Source of the DNA: Leishmania donovani
Taxonomy: Eukaryota; Euglenozoa; Kinetoplastea; Trypanosomatida; Trypanosomatidae
Assembly (NCBI RefSeq): GCF_000227135.1
Contig: NC_018250.1
Coordinates: 437,196 to 501,195, forward strand
Direction of reading: 5' to 3'
Length of the DNA stretch: 64,000 bases
How positions within the stretch are numbered: the stretch's first letter is position 1; each line of letters begins with the position of its first letter. Shown in pieces: positions 53,401 through 63,154 of the stretch. The notes under the pieces are model-generated. The model did not search any database. It saw nothing but the letters and a program-made list of their open reading frames with translations, and was not told the origin of the DNA. The translations under genes were made by a program, and so were the position numbers.

Positions 53401-53741
53401 TCGCTGCTCGTGCCTCGCGTGCCCGGAGATGAAGCCCTGTTGTCGCCTGCTGGCTGCTGCGGCGATTTCGAAGAGGATCCTGCGGCTGCTTGCGAGGCTT
53501 TGGTTCTAATATTTGTGTTGTGGACCCAAACGGCAGCGGCACTGCCCACCTGGCGAGTGCCCGTGGCGCAGCGCCCATCTACGATAACGTCGGCAAAGTC
53601 GAGCGCTGTCCGCCGCAGAACCCGAATGAGCAGCGGTGTCGGTGTGATGACCTGCCCATCAGCCTCTACAGCGCTGAGCAGCTTCGTGTGCAGCGGTATC
53701 CCCGCCTCGGCGAAGGTAGACGGAGGGGCAACCATGCTCAT
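50409..53741 (-). CDS. degenerate DEAD-box helicase-like protein with Gly/Asn/Ser-rich tail (1110 aa)
   Basis: The DEAD-box order can be traced but every catalytic motif is altered: a Q-motif-like TPTPLLIR (33-40), motif I as CATGTRQV (58-65; the GKT is lost), Ia-like EVSIIVAETEASAVELHRMC (184-203), Ib-like VTTAQGFLRW (290-299), motif II as IVVEEM (356-361 in place of DEAD), a motif IV-like segment VLLLTHNKEVAQL (495-507), motif V as LVAWDALTSLDIMDVDVII (583-601) and motif VI as EFIQVLHTTVDG (617-628, Arg residues lost). ATP hydrolysis is therefore unlikely; it may act as an RNA-binding scaffold. The last 290 residues are Gly/Ser/Asn-rich and end with a basic KRRSRNTRGKK, typical of RNA-granule proteins. 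The relation is my reading of the motif pattern; it needs a profile search. ATG at 53735 is an alternative start. Confidence 0.72.
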   Translation of the reverse strand: MSMVAPPSTFAEAGIPLHTKLLSAVEADGQVITPTPLLIRVLRRTALDFADVIVDGRCATGTRQVGSAAAVWVHNTNIRTKASQAAAGSSSKSPQQPAGDNRASSPGTRGTSSDKAVPLYRTEAALSECRSLLVLYTLHCLLSATQEASTDGGSSSSDSSAHVRADADGRVQQLPLAARNWAPEVSIIVAETEASAVELHRMCKSLGEACGLRLNAVLQVGDKPPASLVLSPATPTTEKGTANPEVSGAPAAASDASKDEESGVTSGVTSGTAKKTTSAGERPHLVSIIVTTAQGFLRWNLSALLSAGVDVAVAGSGTASAAAESASDAASTGAAAAAEPSPSPEMRRVHPHIASIVVEEMGGASVTSPIGVDKAVQQWREVHHTLYAAALRQNPRYVPAAHLHPHYMWVCRGPVSHLPATLRQCFSRRSRRYYQIQPSTYISPLAVALMPHPHEGLSSPAESLGIRLVLSQSQADKEAQLRRIVTDRSGLFHRVLLLTHNKEVAQLSALIASWGVSKEAPTASTVSASSSNSVVFSRRMDSLGAQQQCHAAYLQSCEAAERVLPAAAAASSLPYSSPVVVTLVAWDALTSLDIMDVDVIIQYYPPQKSLTDQEWAEFIQVLHTTVDGEREIELSLRQNRHIKEDSIQEKLQQLREGTTTGAAKSAEGSEQPQRPLPVLVTLMLAADFTLSAYFLHQYMYSGATGTLTRAATATSLTSTGPAPGRPGVQEPVEYPMPVLDISPKHPYFIPLVCGHTGDVEWPATAPGSPPKPRTATAGVDGAEESLLLTLTSGEAITVKKVLVAKLQKEQRRLEGFTSLSGTAAAANNVGFSGNSSVGVAPSPVQLLAQGNIAMTANAASGGSANLSSSGSGGAERNSFAKIVKNSGVATATYAANAAAGVASPAAATATTIGASGVRANSRGNAGAGTGAADGGSGNNSSQRQHQQRGGGSGKEPTSSAQNSGGGGSNSSNRCARSSAAQNSNTGGRGGSNGKDSAKANSNGSLSSTSVAGGAAFNTTNAAAAAAQAAAAASGGAIAPGSKKENETGNTTTRSPLASKSGASYPNVAYAGAKDAGSGSGGDGKGTSNKRRSRNTRGKKQQQQQPSPPSS

Positions 53742-56700
53742 GACGACAACGATGTGTACAGTAGACGGAGAAGACGGTACAGGTCAACCACTCACGTGTG
53801 GTCGACGTCGATGGCGGCCTCCTCTTTTCGTCTCCTCCCCTTCACCAAGGTAAACAAACAAAAAAAGATACGCACTGGCGAGACTTCGCCACTCACCCCG
53901 TTTCTCAGATCGGAAAAGACCACACAGGCACACAGATACAAGGCGCGACAGGCACCGACGCCGACGCACGCGTCAGGCAAGCGAGACAGGGGAGGGAGTG
54001 GGGGGGGGGGGCTGTGCGGTGCGGCGGATGGAAGTGGCAACAGGGAGAGCGAAAAACGGAGGAAAGGAGCCGAGCAGTGAAAGAGGGGGAAGGTGAGGGC
54101 GTACGCGCGCGAAAGCCAAACCGAGAAGACGAGCGTACACGGGCACACCCACACACGCTCATACACCGAAACACACAAGAAAAAAGGAAACAAGAAACGC
54201 AAAACGCCTGAAACCAGCAAGAGTAAAACAAAGAAGGGACAAGGCAGGAGAAAGAAACGCTTCAACACACAACAGAGAGAGAGAGATTCTGCGTGGGTGC
54301 GTGGGTGTGCAAGATAAACAAGCAGATCTGCACGGATACCAGTCACCGCTTCGCCCAGAGGCAGACACACGCCCACAGCGAAAGAGAGAGCCACGCGAGC
54401 ACAGATGCACGAGAAGTCAAGCGCAGCACATGAAACGAACGCACAGAGAGAGTGAGAGAAAGATCTAGATGCAGGCAGGGGGTGGAAGTCTTCACACGGC
54501 AGTGCAGCAAGAGATTAGTGTCTTCTTCGGCTGTGATTTCGACTTTTCTTCGTCTCTTGCGTGGTGAACGCGTACCTTATGCGTGTATCGCCCCTTTCTT
54601 CTTAATTATTAGTGGTTACACGCTCACAAGGAAGGAAGGAAAACGTCTTGTGAGAGCAAAGGAAAAAGGAAGGGGAGAAGAAGAGACAGCAACTCCGCCT
54701 CTTTTTGACGAATCCGTTTCGCAGGGGCACAAGCACAAGCACACGCACGAAGGCGGAGAGAGGGGAGCAGAAGGGAGGGGGGAGGGGCTCACGCTGATGG
54801 AACTGTGCACGTGTTACTTTCCGCTCGCGTAGCTTCGCTGCTCGTCAGCGTCACGTAGAGGTTGGTGGATGTATTGCGCTGCGTCACTAATGCGGAAGCG
54901 CGCACGCGGCTTGGTAAAGAAGGATCTGCCGCTTTGCCCTCTCGGCCTCCTCCTCTTGTTCTTGCCGCCGCTGCTGGTGCGTGGCACGGTCCGCCGACAG
55001 CAGGCGCAACCCGAAACGAGAAGAGGGCGATGAGGTGGTGGTAAAGGGAGGGGCCAGTCGGCCGCTTTCGTGTGGAGCGATCGGACAGCGACAGTTAACG
55101 TTGGGGAAGGAGGCAGAACGCGCTACCGCGGGCCTCGGATAGGGCGCAGAAAGCGCGCAGCAACTGTGGAACCGCCTTACCCTTTTCGTGTGTGTGTGTG
55201 TGTGTGTGTGCTTTTCTCGCTGCCTCCCTCTTTCGCAGGCTTCGATTGCGCGCGTGCCTTGGTGGTGCTTTCGGCGCCTTATCGTCTTTGTTGCGCTGCT
55301 CTCACCGGTGCGGGACGCGGGGCTTCGCTACTGATAGCGGTCACAGCGTCTCCTTCGGTCACCGTTCTATGCTGGTGTATGTGTGTAAGCGCGCGGAATG
55401 TGGTGTTGCTAGAGGCAGGTCGCACGTGTGCGAAACGATGGCGACGACGCCGATGAAACGGAAGGGTGAGGCGAGCAAGGCGAAAGAAAGGCGTCGCTTC
55501 CACGTGGCCGGTGCACCGTCTTTGGCGAAAATGGACTGAACAAGGGCAAGAGTGTCTGCGCCGTAACGAGCGGAGAAGTCGCTTTCAGGTAGACTAGCAG
55601 CGGCTAGCGCACCCACTCGGCGCAGGCAATAGGGGAGGCGAGAGAGCGAGAGAGCACGCGATCGATCGCAGAACCGGCCGGGAAGGAGGCGAAGCGCCAC
55701 AGCAGATTCCGCGTCCACACAGAGAGCCACAGACAAGGCAAGGGGATGACGGAGAAAGGAAGGTTGGAGGAGGGGGAGGGGGAAAGGAGGGTGAGCGGAG
55801 GGGGCAGAATACGGCAACCAAAGAAACACAGAGAAAAAGGAATAGAGGGAGCTCCGACTCCTATGCTACGTGTGATCTTCTGTGTGTTGCGTCGGTGCAC
55901 AGCGGGGGCGGGGTGGCAGAGAGGACACCAACCCACGATAGGGCGCGAAGAGGGAGAGAAAGCAGGTATTGTATCCATGTAGGTGGCAGGCAGAAATAGC
56001 GAGGAGGCGGTGGTGGTGGAGAGTTGAGGAGCGCTCGAAGGCGGGTGCGATGGGGAAGCTGTGCATGCAACCAACTGTGCAAAGGGTAGGAGGGAGGTGG
56101 CACGCAGTACCTAGGCTGCAGCCGCAGCAGATGGCGCGAGGCGGGGAGGCCGCCACCTCAATCGCCATCTTTGAGCAAGAAAGGGATTTGTGCGGGAGGG
56201 AGATGTGCGGGAGGGAAAAGGGGAGGCGGTCCAGAGAGATAAATAGAGGGGCGTGCAGGTGCTATGCACCTACGCGCACACGCACACAGAGAGAGCCGGC
56301 CGTGTTTCGACATCCTCGACAACAGCACACCGTGTCTCTCGTGTCCGCCCCCTCCGCAGGAAGTTCTTGCTCTCCACCACCGCCTGCAGCTCTGCCTTGG
56401 CCGCCTCCCCTCTACCCCCATCACCCCTTTTTTTCACGCTCGTTTACGCAGCCAGGACGCTTCCTCCTATTATGAAGCATTGCCCGTAAGCTTCTCGGCA
56501 CACATTTTGTTGTTTCGATTTCTGATTTTGTTGTTCTCCGTATGCTAAGGCTCAAAGGTGGCTTATTTCTCTTGTCTTGCATGTCGTTCACTTCCGCTAG
56601 ACATCATGTTCCGTCTGCTCCCTCCTCTGACCTGAGTCTTCCGGTTTTCTTTTTTTTTGCCCGCGAACACCTCCGGAAGTGCATACAAGCATGTCATTCT

Positions 56701-56864
56701 TCAGACCTCTCATGGCAAAGGCACGCGTCGACCAATCATGCGCGCAGAAAGCTAGTGTATGTCAACTGAGTGGTTGAAAAAAGTGTGTAAGCGCAGACGT
56801 GGTGAGCTTTTTCTTTTCCTCCACGTGTCCGTCCAGTGTCGTACATCATGAGCTCCAATCCACT
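53742..56864. other. intergenic region before the pseudo-helicase gene
   Basis: 3.1 kb, no supported gene. Includes a 12-base G run near 53999-54010, a TG microsatellite at 55188-55210, purine-rich tracts at 55740-55800 and a T run at 56650-56658. A minus-strand frame at 55359-55829 has some non-repetitive sequence but no family feature. Confidence 0.6.
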
Positions 56865-57372
56865 CGGCCCGCCCTGCCACAGGCCCATCCCGCGTGGTGC
56901 GAAGTAGCGGTACACACGCGCTACGGCAGTGCGCCGGCTCAGTCATCTGCGAGCACGGCCGCTGCCTCATACCCCGCCCACCCGCCTCCCAGGTCGCCTC
57001 ACAGTCGCTCCCATCGTGCCGGTTGCCACCCCTGGTGCATCCCTCGCGATGGCGCAGGCTCCCCAGCAGCAGGCAGTGCGACGGCCCGGCGTGGGATAGC
57101 TCGAGTCACGCTGACACGCTGTCCATCACATGGGTGGCACGGACGCGTGCGCTGTCGCAGCCCGCTCTGACGCACCGCCGTCCAGGACCCGACCGCCGAT
57201 ATCCGTGGCGATGAAGCGCTCTGACCCCCCCAGCTCGTAGGTGCTTGCCCCTGCCACCACCAGAGGTGGTTCGGCATTGGCAGGGGTTAGGTGGGGGCTG
57301 CGTGGCTTCCCCACACAGAGTGGGGGCACTGGACCCTGCGACACCACGCTGAGGTGGCCTCCGCCATCAGGG
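56865..57372. mobile_element. SIDER-like degenerate retroposon, copy 3 (diverged)
   Basis: About 510 bp that aligns with copies 1 and 2 along most of its length, sharing short blocks such as GCTCCCATCGTGCC, GACGCACCGCCGTCC (against GACGCGCCGCCGTCC) and the ending CATCAGG. It differs by many substitutions and has an internal segment of about 50 bp (57190-57240) not seen in copies 1 and 2. The distance shows an older element than the GH32-linked pair. It lies about 2.2 kb downstream of the stop of the acidic repeat protein gene, in its 3' UTR or intergenic space. Confidence 0.7.
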
Positions 57373-59563
57373 AAGACATGGGGAGTATGACGAACACAAA
57401 GACGATTGCAGAGAGGAAGGCTCTTGCGCGCGTGGGAGAAAGGCGGACGTGTCCGCACTTCCGCTGGGAAGCCAGGGGCCGGGGTCAGGCGAGAGACGTC
57501 CCACTCAAACAAAGAGGGGAGGAGGTTTCGGGTGTGTAAAGGCGAGAAGGACGCGAGTTCGGAAAAGAAAACAAAGACGTGGATGAATTCCCTGAAAACA
57601 GAAATCAAAGTAGCGACGGCGACGCTAAGGGAGAACCAATCACAAGAGCGACCCCGATAAAGAGCCGCACGAAAAATAACAGTAATAAAAAAGGGAAACG
57701 AGTCGTAAAAGCACGCACACCCAACAACGGAGAGAAGGGCGCCTCACATTGGTGTCGGGTGAGAGTGGAGGCTACACGTCCACAGAGGGTCCAACGCAGA
57801 GAAAGAGGCACACAAGGACACATGGAGAACATCACCCTCTAAGCGAACAACAATACAATAATAATAATGAAAGAAAAAAAATTTAACAGTAATAAATTTC
57901 CCTCCCATACACCCGTACACAAAGAATAAATAAACAAAAGGGGGAACGCAAGAGAAGAGCTACATGAAGCGTACAAAAACGCAGGCCGCCCACCACCATC
58001 GCCACCGCCCACCAGCATCCCTACCATCCTTCGACGGAAGCCAGCGCAGGTATCGCGCCACAGTGCGTTGGAGAGAAAAGCCCGGAATCCCTGAACAAGC
58101 CACAAGCGTAAAGACACGTATGTACATATATATGTGTACGCATACACACATATGCGCACAACCATTCTCTATCGACTCGCTAATGCGCGTGATGTAGCGC
58201 TACTCCGGATATCATGGGCAGGTGTCACATATAAAGCGCGTTGCAGAGAGGAAGAGAGAAGATACAGCAAGTGGATGAGTGGATGGGAGGATGTGGTGTG
58301 GGGGCGGGTGGATCGCAAACGCACAGCAGTAAGCACACATGCACGACGTCCGCGGAAGCTTGCCGCTGTTCATGTCCGTCTGCAGGGGTATGCGTGCCTG
58401 TGGGGCTTGGGGGAGGCTCTAAGGGGCGAAAAGTAGAGAGAAGGAAACAATCAATGGCCTGCGCGTGAGAGTGTTTTCCATGTTGTTGAGGGGGTGACGG
58501 AGGGTCACCACCTCCACACAGACGTGTGGCGTGTATGCACAGATCCGAAGAGATGCTACCAACGAATGCAGGGGTGGGGAGGGGGAGTATGCGTGTATGT
58601 ATGTATATACATCTTTGGTGAAAGACATGAAACGAGGAGGTTTGGGAGGCTGTAGAAGAGGTCGGGGGTGTGTGGAAGGTAGGTGTCGTTGTTTGGGTGT
58701 ATGTGTGCGTGCGTGCTTTCCCCCTAACACTGTTCTTCTTTTCTTCTTTTTCCTCGCAATGTACATGTGCGCGCGTGCCATGCGCTCTAGTGTGAGACTG
58801 TGCGTGTCTGTGAGTGGGTGTATGTATGTATGGAGGATAGCCAAGGCATTCGCGGATAGTGGTCAAGACGAGGCCAGGAACCTACCGCCCACTCTCTTAC
58901 CCTCTACCCCCACCACCGCCTCCAGCGCACGCACAGAGAGAGAGACAAAACACGCCTCCGTCACGCACAGAGCGAAGTAAACACAACGAAAGAAACAAAA
59001 AAAGGAGAGGAAGAGATACAGGAAGAGACGTTCGTCTGTGCGTGCCGAGAAAAAAAGCGAGAGAGAAGGTACAAGGCATGGGAAGAGAGGCTGCTGAGTA
59101 GGGGGGAAGGGACGGTGGTAATTTGGGGTGTGGGGGAGAGAAGAAAAAAAAAAAACGAGAAAGAAAGAAATATATAGGCAGCACTGGGCTACGACGATTC
59201 GAAACAACAGAAAACAAGCAGAGACATGATGTGGAGGACGACAATGTGAGCTATGTACGTTGTGTGTGCGTGTGCGTGTATTTGCACGGATGGGCAGTGG
59301 GATCGTATGGAGGGGGAAGGGGCGTGTTTCAAGCGGTGCGAGGCGGGGCCCAAAGCAAAAACAGATGCGAGTACGAGAGAGGGGCGTGTACCGACACATA
59401 CACACATGCGCAGGATCGTTGCACCTCCAGTGTGCAAGTGCAGATCAGAATGAATAGCGATCAATGCACAAGAGAACTAGGTGTGTACCGCTCAGCCGCT
59501 GCAGCTGATGTGGTTTTCGGCGTCGTTGGTGATATGCTGGCCCTCCTCCTCGACCTTCTGCCC
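57373..59563. other. intergenic region after the acidic repeat protein gene
   Basis: 2.2 kb, no supported gene. AT-rich patch at 57840-57960 with AATAATAAT repeats and TATA/GTAT repeats at 58120-58155 and 58590-58612; an A run at 59148-59155. These may carry 3' UTR regulatory elements for the upstream surface-protein gene, but no defined motif is recognisable. Confidence 0.6.
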
Positions 59564-59887
59564 TCATTCCTCCCGCTTTTCGTCCGCCTGTCTTTCCATA
59601 TCATCCGACTCGTTCTTGGGGTCCACCTCAAACTTTTCCTGCTTCTCCTCCATGTCCTCCACCTCGGCGCACTTTGCCGCGTCGTCCGCTGCCTCGACGT
59701 CCTTTGCCGCGTCGTCCGCTGCCTCGACGTCCTTTGCCGCGTCGTCCTTATCGCACTGCTGGGGCTTCGACGTCGCCTCTACGTTGGCGTCGTTGAAAGA
59801 CTTCTCGCCCTCCTCCTGGTAGTTCTTCTCACCCTCGTGCACATCGTCCTTGGGGGCCGCATCAGGCTTAGCGCAGAAAGAGCCCAT
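59564..59887 (-). CDS. HASP-like acidic repeat protein with SH4 dual-acylation signal (107 aa)
   Basis: Begins MGSFCAKPD: Gly2 for N-myristoylation and Cys5 for palmitoylation, the same MGSxC layout as HASP (MGSSC). There is no membrane segment or signal peptide. The rest is hydrophilic and acidic (Asp/Glu/Lys-rich), with imperfect 10-residue repeats DAAKDVEAAD at about 56-83, encoded by 30-bp repeats. HASP proteins use the SH4 signal for export to the flagellar pocket and cell surface and have variable repeats, so similar trafficking is likely. It sits directly downstream of HASP sequence in the same unit. The open frame extends to 59932, but the extra 15 residues would remove Gly2 from the N-terminus and the ATG at 59887 is clearly the functional one. 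Not recognisable as SHERP or a known HASP by its sequence after residue 6. Confidence 0.82.
   Translation of the reverse strand: MGSFCAKPDAAPKDDVHEGEKNYQEEGEKSFNDANVEATSKPQQCDKDDAAKDVEAADDAAKDVEAADDAAKCAEVEDMEEKQEKFEVDPKNESDDMERQADEKREE
59671..59747. repeat. 30-bp tandem repeat inside the acidic protein gene
   Basis: Two full copies and one 17-bp partial copy; the first two differ in one base near the start. They encode DAAKDVEAAD units. Copy number is likely to vary between isolates. Confidence 0.9.
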
Positions 59888-62426
59888 GATTATGATAATG
59901 CGTGCCGGCTGCTGATTGTTTGTGTGTATCACGGACGGTTATTCGCTTGAAGTGAGCGGGGGTGCGAGACGGCGAACTTTGTTTGCTGAGTAGTTACGAG
60001 GGAGGGTGAAAAGAAGAGGAGTGTGGTCTCACGTTTGTGCTGTCTGCTTTTTCGTGGGTGAGTGGGTCGGTCGGCTTTGACGAGAAAGGAGGGGACCAGT
60101 TGATGTGCGCTCAGCGGTGCAGCAACCAAAAAAAAAAAAGCAAAGGGATGGCCAGCAGGAAGAGAGGCAGTGAGAGGCAGGCGTGCAAGACGAACGGAAG
60201 CGGCGGCAGTGCGCACTAGCAGCGAGCGAGCGATCCACAGACAAAGAGAGAAACACGCAAGTGCAGGCGGCGGGCGATAAGGGGAGGGCGACAGACGCCA
60301 CCGCACTCGCGCAACAAGGTAGATGAGCCGAACTCAGAGGCATAGCTACCCAAGTAGTTTTTCATGCTCCCTTCCCCGTCCTAGCAACTCCCACTACAAC
60401 ATCTTCATCAATGATCTCTGGGGCCTCGCTGTGGTGAAGTAATCCGTGCACACTCGCTCGCCAGTGGAGCACATGAGCATGTGCGCGATCGCGCTCCCGC
60501 TGCCATGCGACTGTGTCCGTTTTTCTTTCGGCGGAAAAAAAAAGAAAACAGCTGCGCCCTCCGTCCGACAGCGAAGGAAAGGGAGGATGCCGAGAGTACT
60601 AGAGGATGCCCTTGCGTCGTTTATAAAGCTTCGTTGATGCTGTTGTTTCAACTTCATACGATTGCCGGCAAACCTGATTGAGAGATTCTTTTTGTTTGAA
60701 AAATAAACATTTTCGAATCAAGGGATTTCATTGCCACGGAAGTTGGAATGCGAGCCTCTGCAGCACAGCACACATACACACAGACACAGAGAGAGAGGCT
60801 GATCTTTTACAAGATAGCCGGCCTGCTTTTTTTTTAACCTCGTCTCTTCCTCATCGATGGCGTGGTACGAGGTCAGCCTCTACGCAGGCATGCAGACCCC
60901 GTAAACCCCAAAAAAAAAGCGCAAGGGTGAGAGGGGGCGAGCACAAACGGGAGCGCAGCAGCGCTCCGCTTCTCTCTCTCCATCTTTCCATGAAGCCGTG
61001 CAGGTGCCTTCCATTCTGTAACTGTTTTCATATATGTGTGCGTGGCGGTGTATTGGTGGGAGGTGCACAGCACACAACAACGGAAAGGCTGTAAAAAAAG
61101 GAGGGGGTAGAGGAGAGAGGGAAAAGGGAAAACAAAACCAAAAAGAGAACCCCCTTTTCACCCTTTTTTTTTCGTCTGCTGTGTGTATCTGTAGACGAGC
61201 ACCACAGTTGTAGGTATGATATACGGTATGTGCGCCCACCATATGTATTGTATGTACATATGCTTCGGTGGTTTCGTGTTCGCGTGCGTGTAAGCGCGTG
61301 TGCGAGATGTAAAACATATATGCTGTTGGAAAACCACGACTGAAGAAAGAAAAGAGTGGAGACGCGTACAAACATAATAAAAAAAGATACATGGGAGCGC
61401 ATACAAAATCAAAAATATAAGCCACGGAAAGGACGAAGAGAAAGGTGCGAGAGCCCATCACGCTACACGGACAAATATACCAAAAACGGGAAGCTGAAGA
61501 AGATGCACGAAAGAAAAAAAGCGGGAGGGGAGATATCCAGGCATCGCCTCCTCGTCCGCTCCAGTTCGCTCGTCAGCGTGTGAGAGAACGGTTGCTGCTG
61601 TAGGACCATAGTAACTGTATGTGTATGTGTGTCTGTAACTATAGTGCCCACATCAACACACTTGGAAAGAACGAAAGAAAAACGTTGCTGCTCCTTCAAA
61701 AAACTCCCCTTTCGAGCATCTTCAGCCTACCGGCATGCCTCTATCCCTCTGAGTTGCTCCGCTATCGTGAAAACCGGCCACCTCCCTTTTCGGTGTCATT
61801 TTCTCATTTTTCAAAACGAGGTTCGCAGCGGCGTTGAGAACGTAGGGATGCGCGGCGGCTTCTCAGCCGCACCGCCCTTTTCCTTCATTGCTTGTTCGCC
61901 TTGACCCTTTCACGTAGCTCACGTCAGCGCGCGTCTTCTTCGCCGACACCATCGAAACAACTGCACACATTTCCGCACCTGCCGCCCGAGCGCCACCACA
62001 AAGAGAAAAATGGAGAGCACCGTAGAGAGAAGAAAACACAGCTCGCCTCGAGAGCATCGAGATAGCGAGGCCAATGACCAGCGAACACGATGCACATCAC
62101 CAACGGAACCCCGGTACGCGGGAGCGGGGCATCACAAGGCTCTCACGAGACACCCGGAAACAGAGGTGGAGGGGTGTGCAGGGAGGAGGATATGCGCGTG
62201 TGCAGAGGCAATCGAAAAGAAACAAGAAACAAAGACCGTCCACGCAGGGGCAGCGAGCGTGAAGCTAGAGCCGGCGATCACAGCACACACAGAGGCAGGG
62301 CCTGGCCTGGCCACAGTTGCGTAGCAGCAGCCCAGGTGCCAAACTCTCGGCGATGACCCCGCACGCACCGACGACATCCGCGGCGCGCCCAGGCCAGCCC
62401 GTACCGCACACTCGGAGGCGGAGAGA
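59888..62426. other. intergenic region between HASP and the HASP-like gene
   Basis: 2.5 kb. Near 59984-60025 it has a pyrimidine tract and AG on the transcribed strand for the downstream gene. The middle (60650-61650) is AT-richer than the window average with TATA and CA repeats and A runs. 62095-62426 is GC-rich, non-repetitive sequence directly after the gap, probably HASP 3' region, with no supported frame. Confidence 0.6.
59984..60025 (-). promoter_or_regulatory. candidate spliced-leader acceptor for the HASP-like gene
   Basis: Minus-strand pyrimidine tract opposite 59999-60025, then AG near 59984, about 97 nt before the ATG at 59887. ATG 59932 would also be inside this mRNA, in frame, so the start decision rests on the acylation signal rather than on the splice site. 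Confidence 0.45.
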
Positions 62427-62682
62427 NNNNNNNNNNNNNNNNNNNNNNNNNNNNNNNNNNNNNNNNNNNNNNNNNNNNNNNNNNNNNNNNNNNNNNNNNN
62501 NNNNNNNNNNNNNNNNNNNNNNNNNNNNNNNNNNNNNNNNNNNNNNNNNNNNNNNNNNNNNNNNNNNNNNNNNNNNNNNNNNNNNNNNNNNNNNNNNNNN
62601 NNNNNNNNNNNNNNNNNNNNNNNNNNNNNNNNNNNNNNNNNNNNNNNNNNNNNNNNNNNNNNNNNNNNNNNNNNNNNNNNNN
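62427..62682. other. assembly gap, 256 N, inside HASP locus
   Basis: The central and C-terminal part of HASP, where the variable repeats would lie, is missing here. Confidence 0.85.
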
Positions 62683-62817
62683 GAAGTTCTCCTGCACAGG
62701 ACCGGCGCTCTCCTGGACATGGATGCCGTCCTTCTCATCGCTTCGAGTGGTCGTATCGATGTTATCAGCACGCTTCTGGGGCTCCTTTGCGGAGTCCTTC
62801 GTGCAGGAGCTTCCCAT
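62683..62817 (-). CDS. HASP: HASP (hydrophilic acylated surface protein), N-terminal fragment, left copy
   Basis: 45 codons from the ATG at 62817 to the gap. The N-terminus MGSSCTKDSAKEPQKRADN is the known HASP SH4 domain: Gly2 is myristoylated and Cys5 palmitoylated, sending the protein to the plasma membrane and cell surface in infective stages. The remainder (to PVQENF) continues the conserved N-terminal region before the repeats. HASPA and HASPB share this N-terminus, so the paralogue cannot be named. The copy at 63037-63154 is identical over the shared part, so the two may be one gene. Confidence 0.9.
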
Positions 62818-62937
62818 GGTTTACAAGCGGGGGAGATAAGTGTTTAGAGGGGGAGGGGGTAGTGAAGGAATGGGTAGAGCGCGACTATGGGGATAAGCGA
62901 GTCGAGTCAAGCGTGCGCGGGCGCTGGGGGTGGGGGT

Positions 62938-63036
62938 NNNNNNNNNNNNNNNNNNNNNNNNNNNNNNNNNNNNNNNNNNNNNNNNNNNNNNNNNNNNNNN
63001 NNNNNNNNNNNNNNNNNNNNNNNNNNNNNNNNNNNN
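62938..63036. other. assembly gap, 99 N, in HASP locus, flanked by a 238-bp duplication
   Basis: 62700-62937 equals 63037-63274. As with the other 99-N gaps, this suggests an unmerged contig overlap rather than two HASP genes. Confidence 0.85.
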
Positions 63037-63154
63037 GACCGGCGCTCTCCTGGACATGGATGCCGTCCTTCTCATCGCTTCGAGTGGTCGTATCGATGTT
63101 ATCAGCACGCTTCTGGGGCTCCTTTGCGGAGTCCTTCGTGCAGGAGCTTCCCAT
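63037..63154 (-). CDS. HASP: HASP N-terminal fragment, right copy (probably the same gene)
   Basis: 39 codons from the ATG at 63154 to the 99-N gap, identical to the left copy in DNA including about 120 bp of 5' flank. A true tandem array of HASP genes does exist in Leishmania, so a second gene is possible, but exact identity plus the standard gap length favours an artefact. Product and features as for the left copy. Confidence 0.7.

Noticed and set aside
55438..55539. Plus-strand 33-residue frame MATTPMKRKGEASKAKERRR and onward
   Set aside because: Very short, on the strand opposite to all other genes of the unit, and overlaps coding-like noise on the minus strand.
55359..55829. 156-residue minus-strand frame with some non-repetitive sequence (RYGADTLALVQSIFAKDG)
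   Set aside because: No family feature, much of the frame is Pro/Leu-rich UTR-like translation, and no good start context. Left as intergenic.
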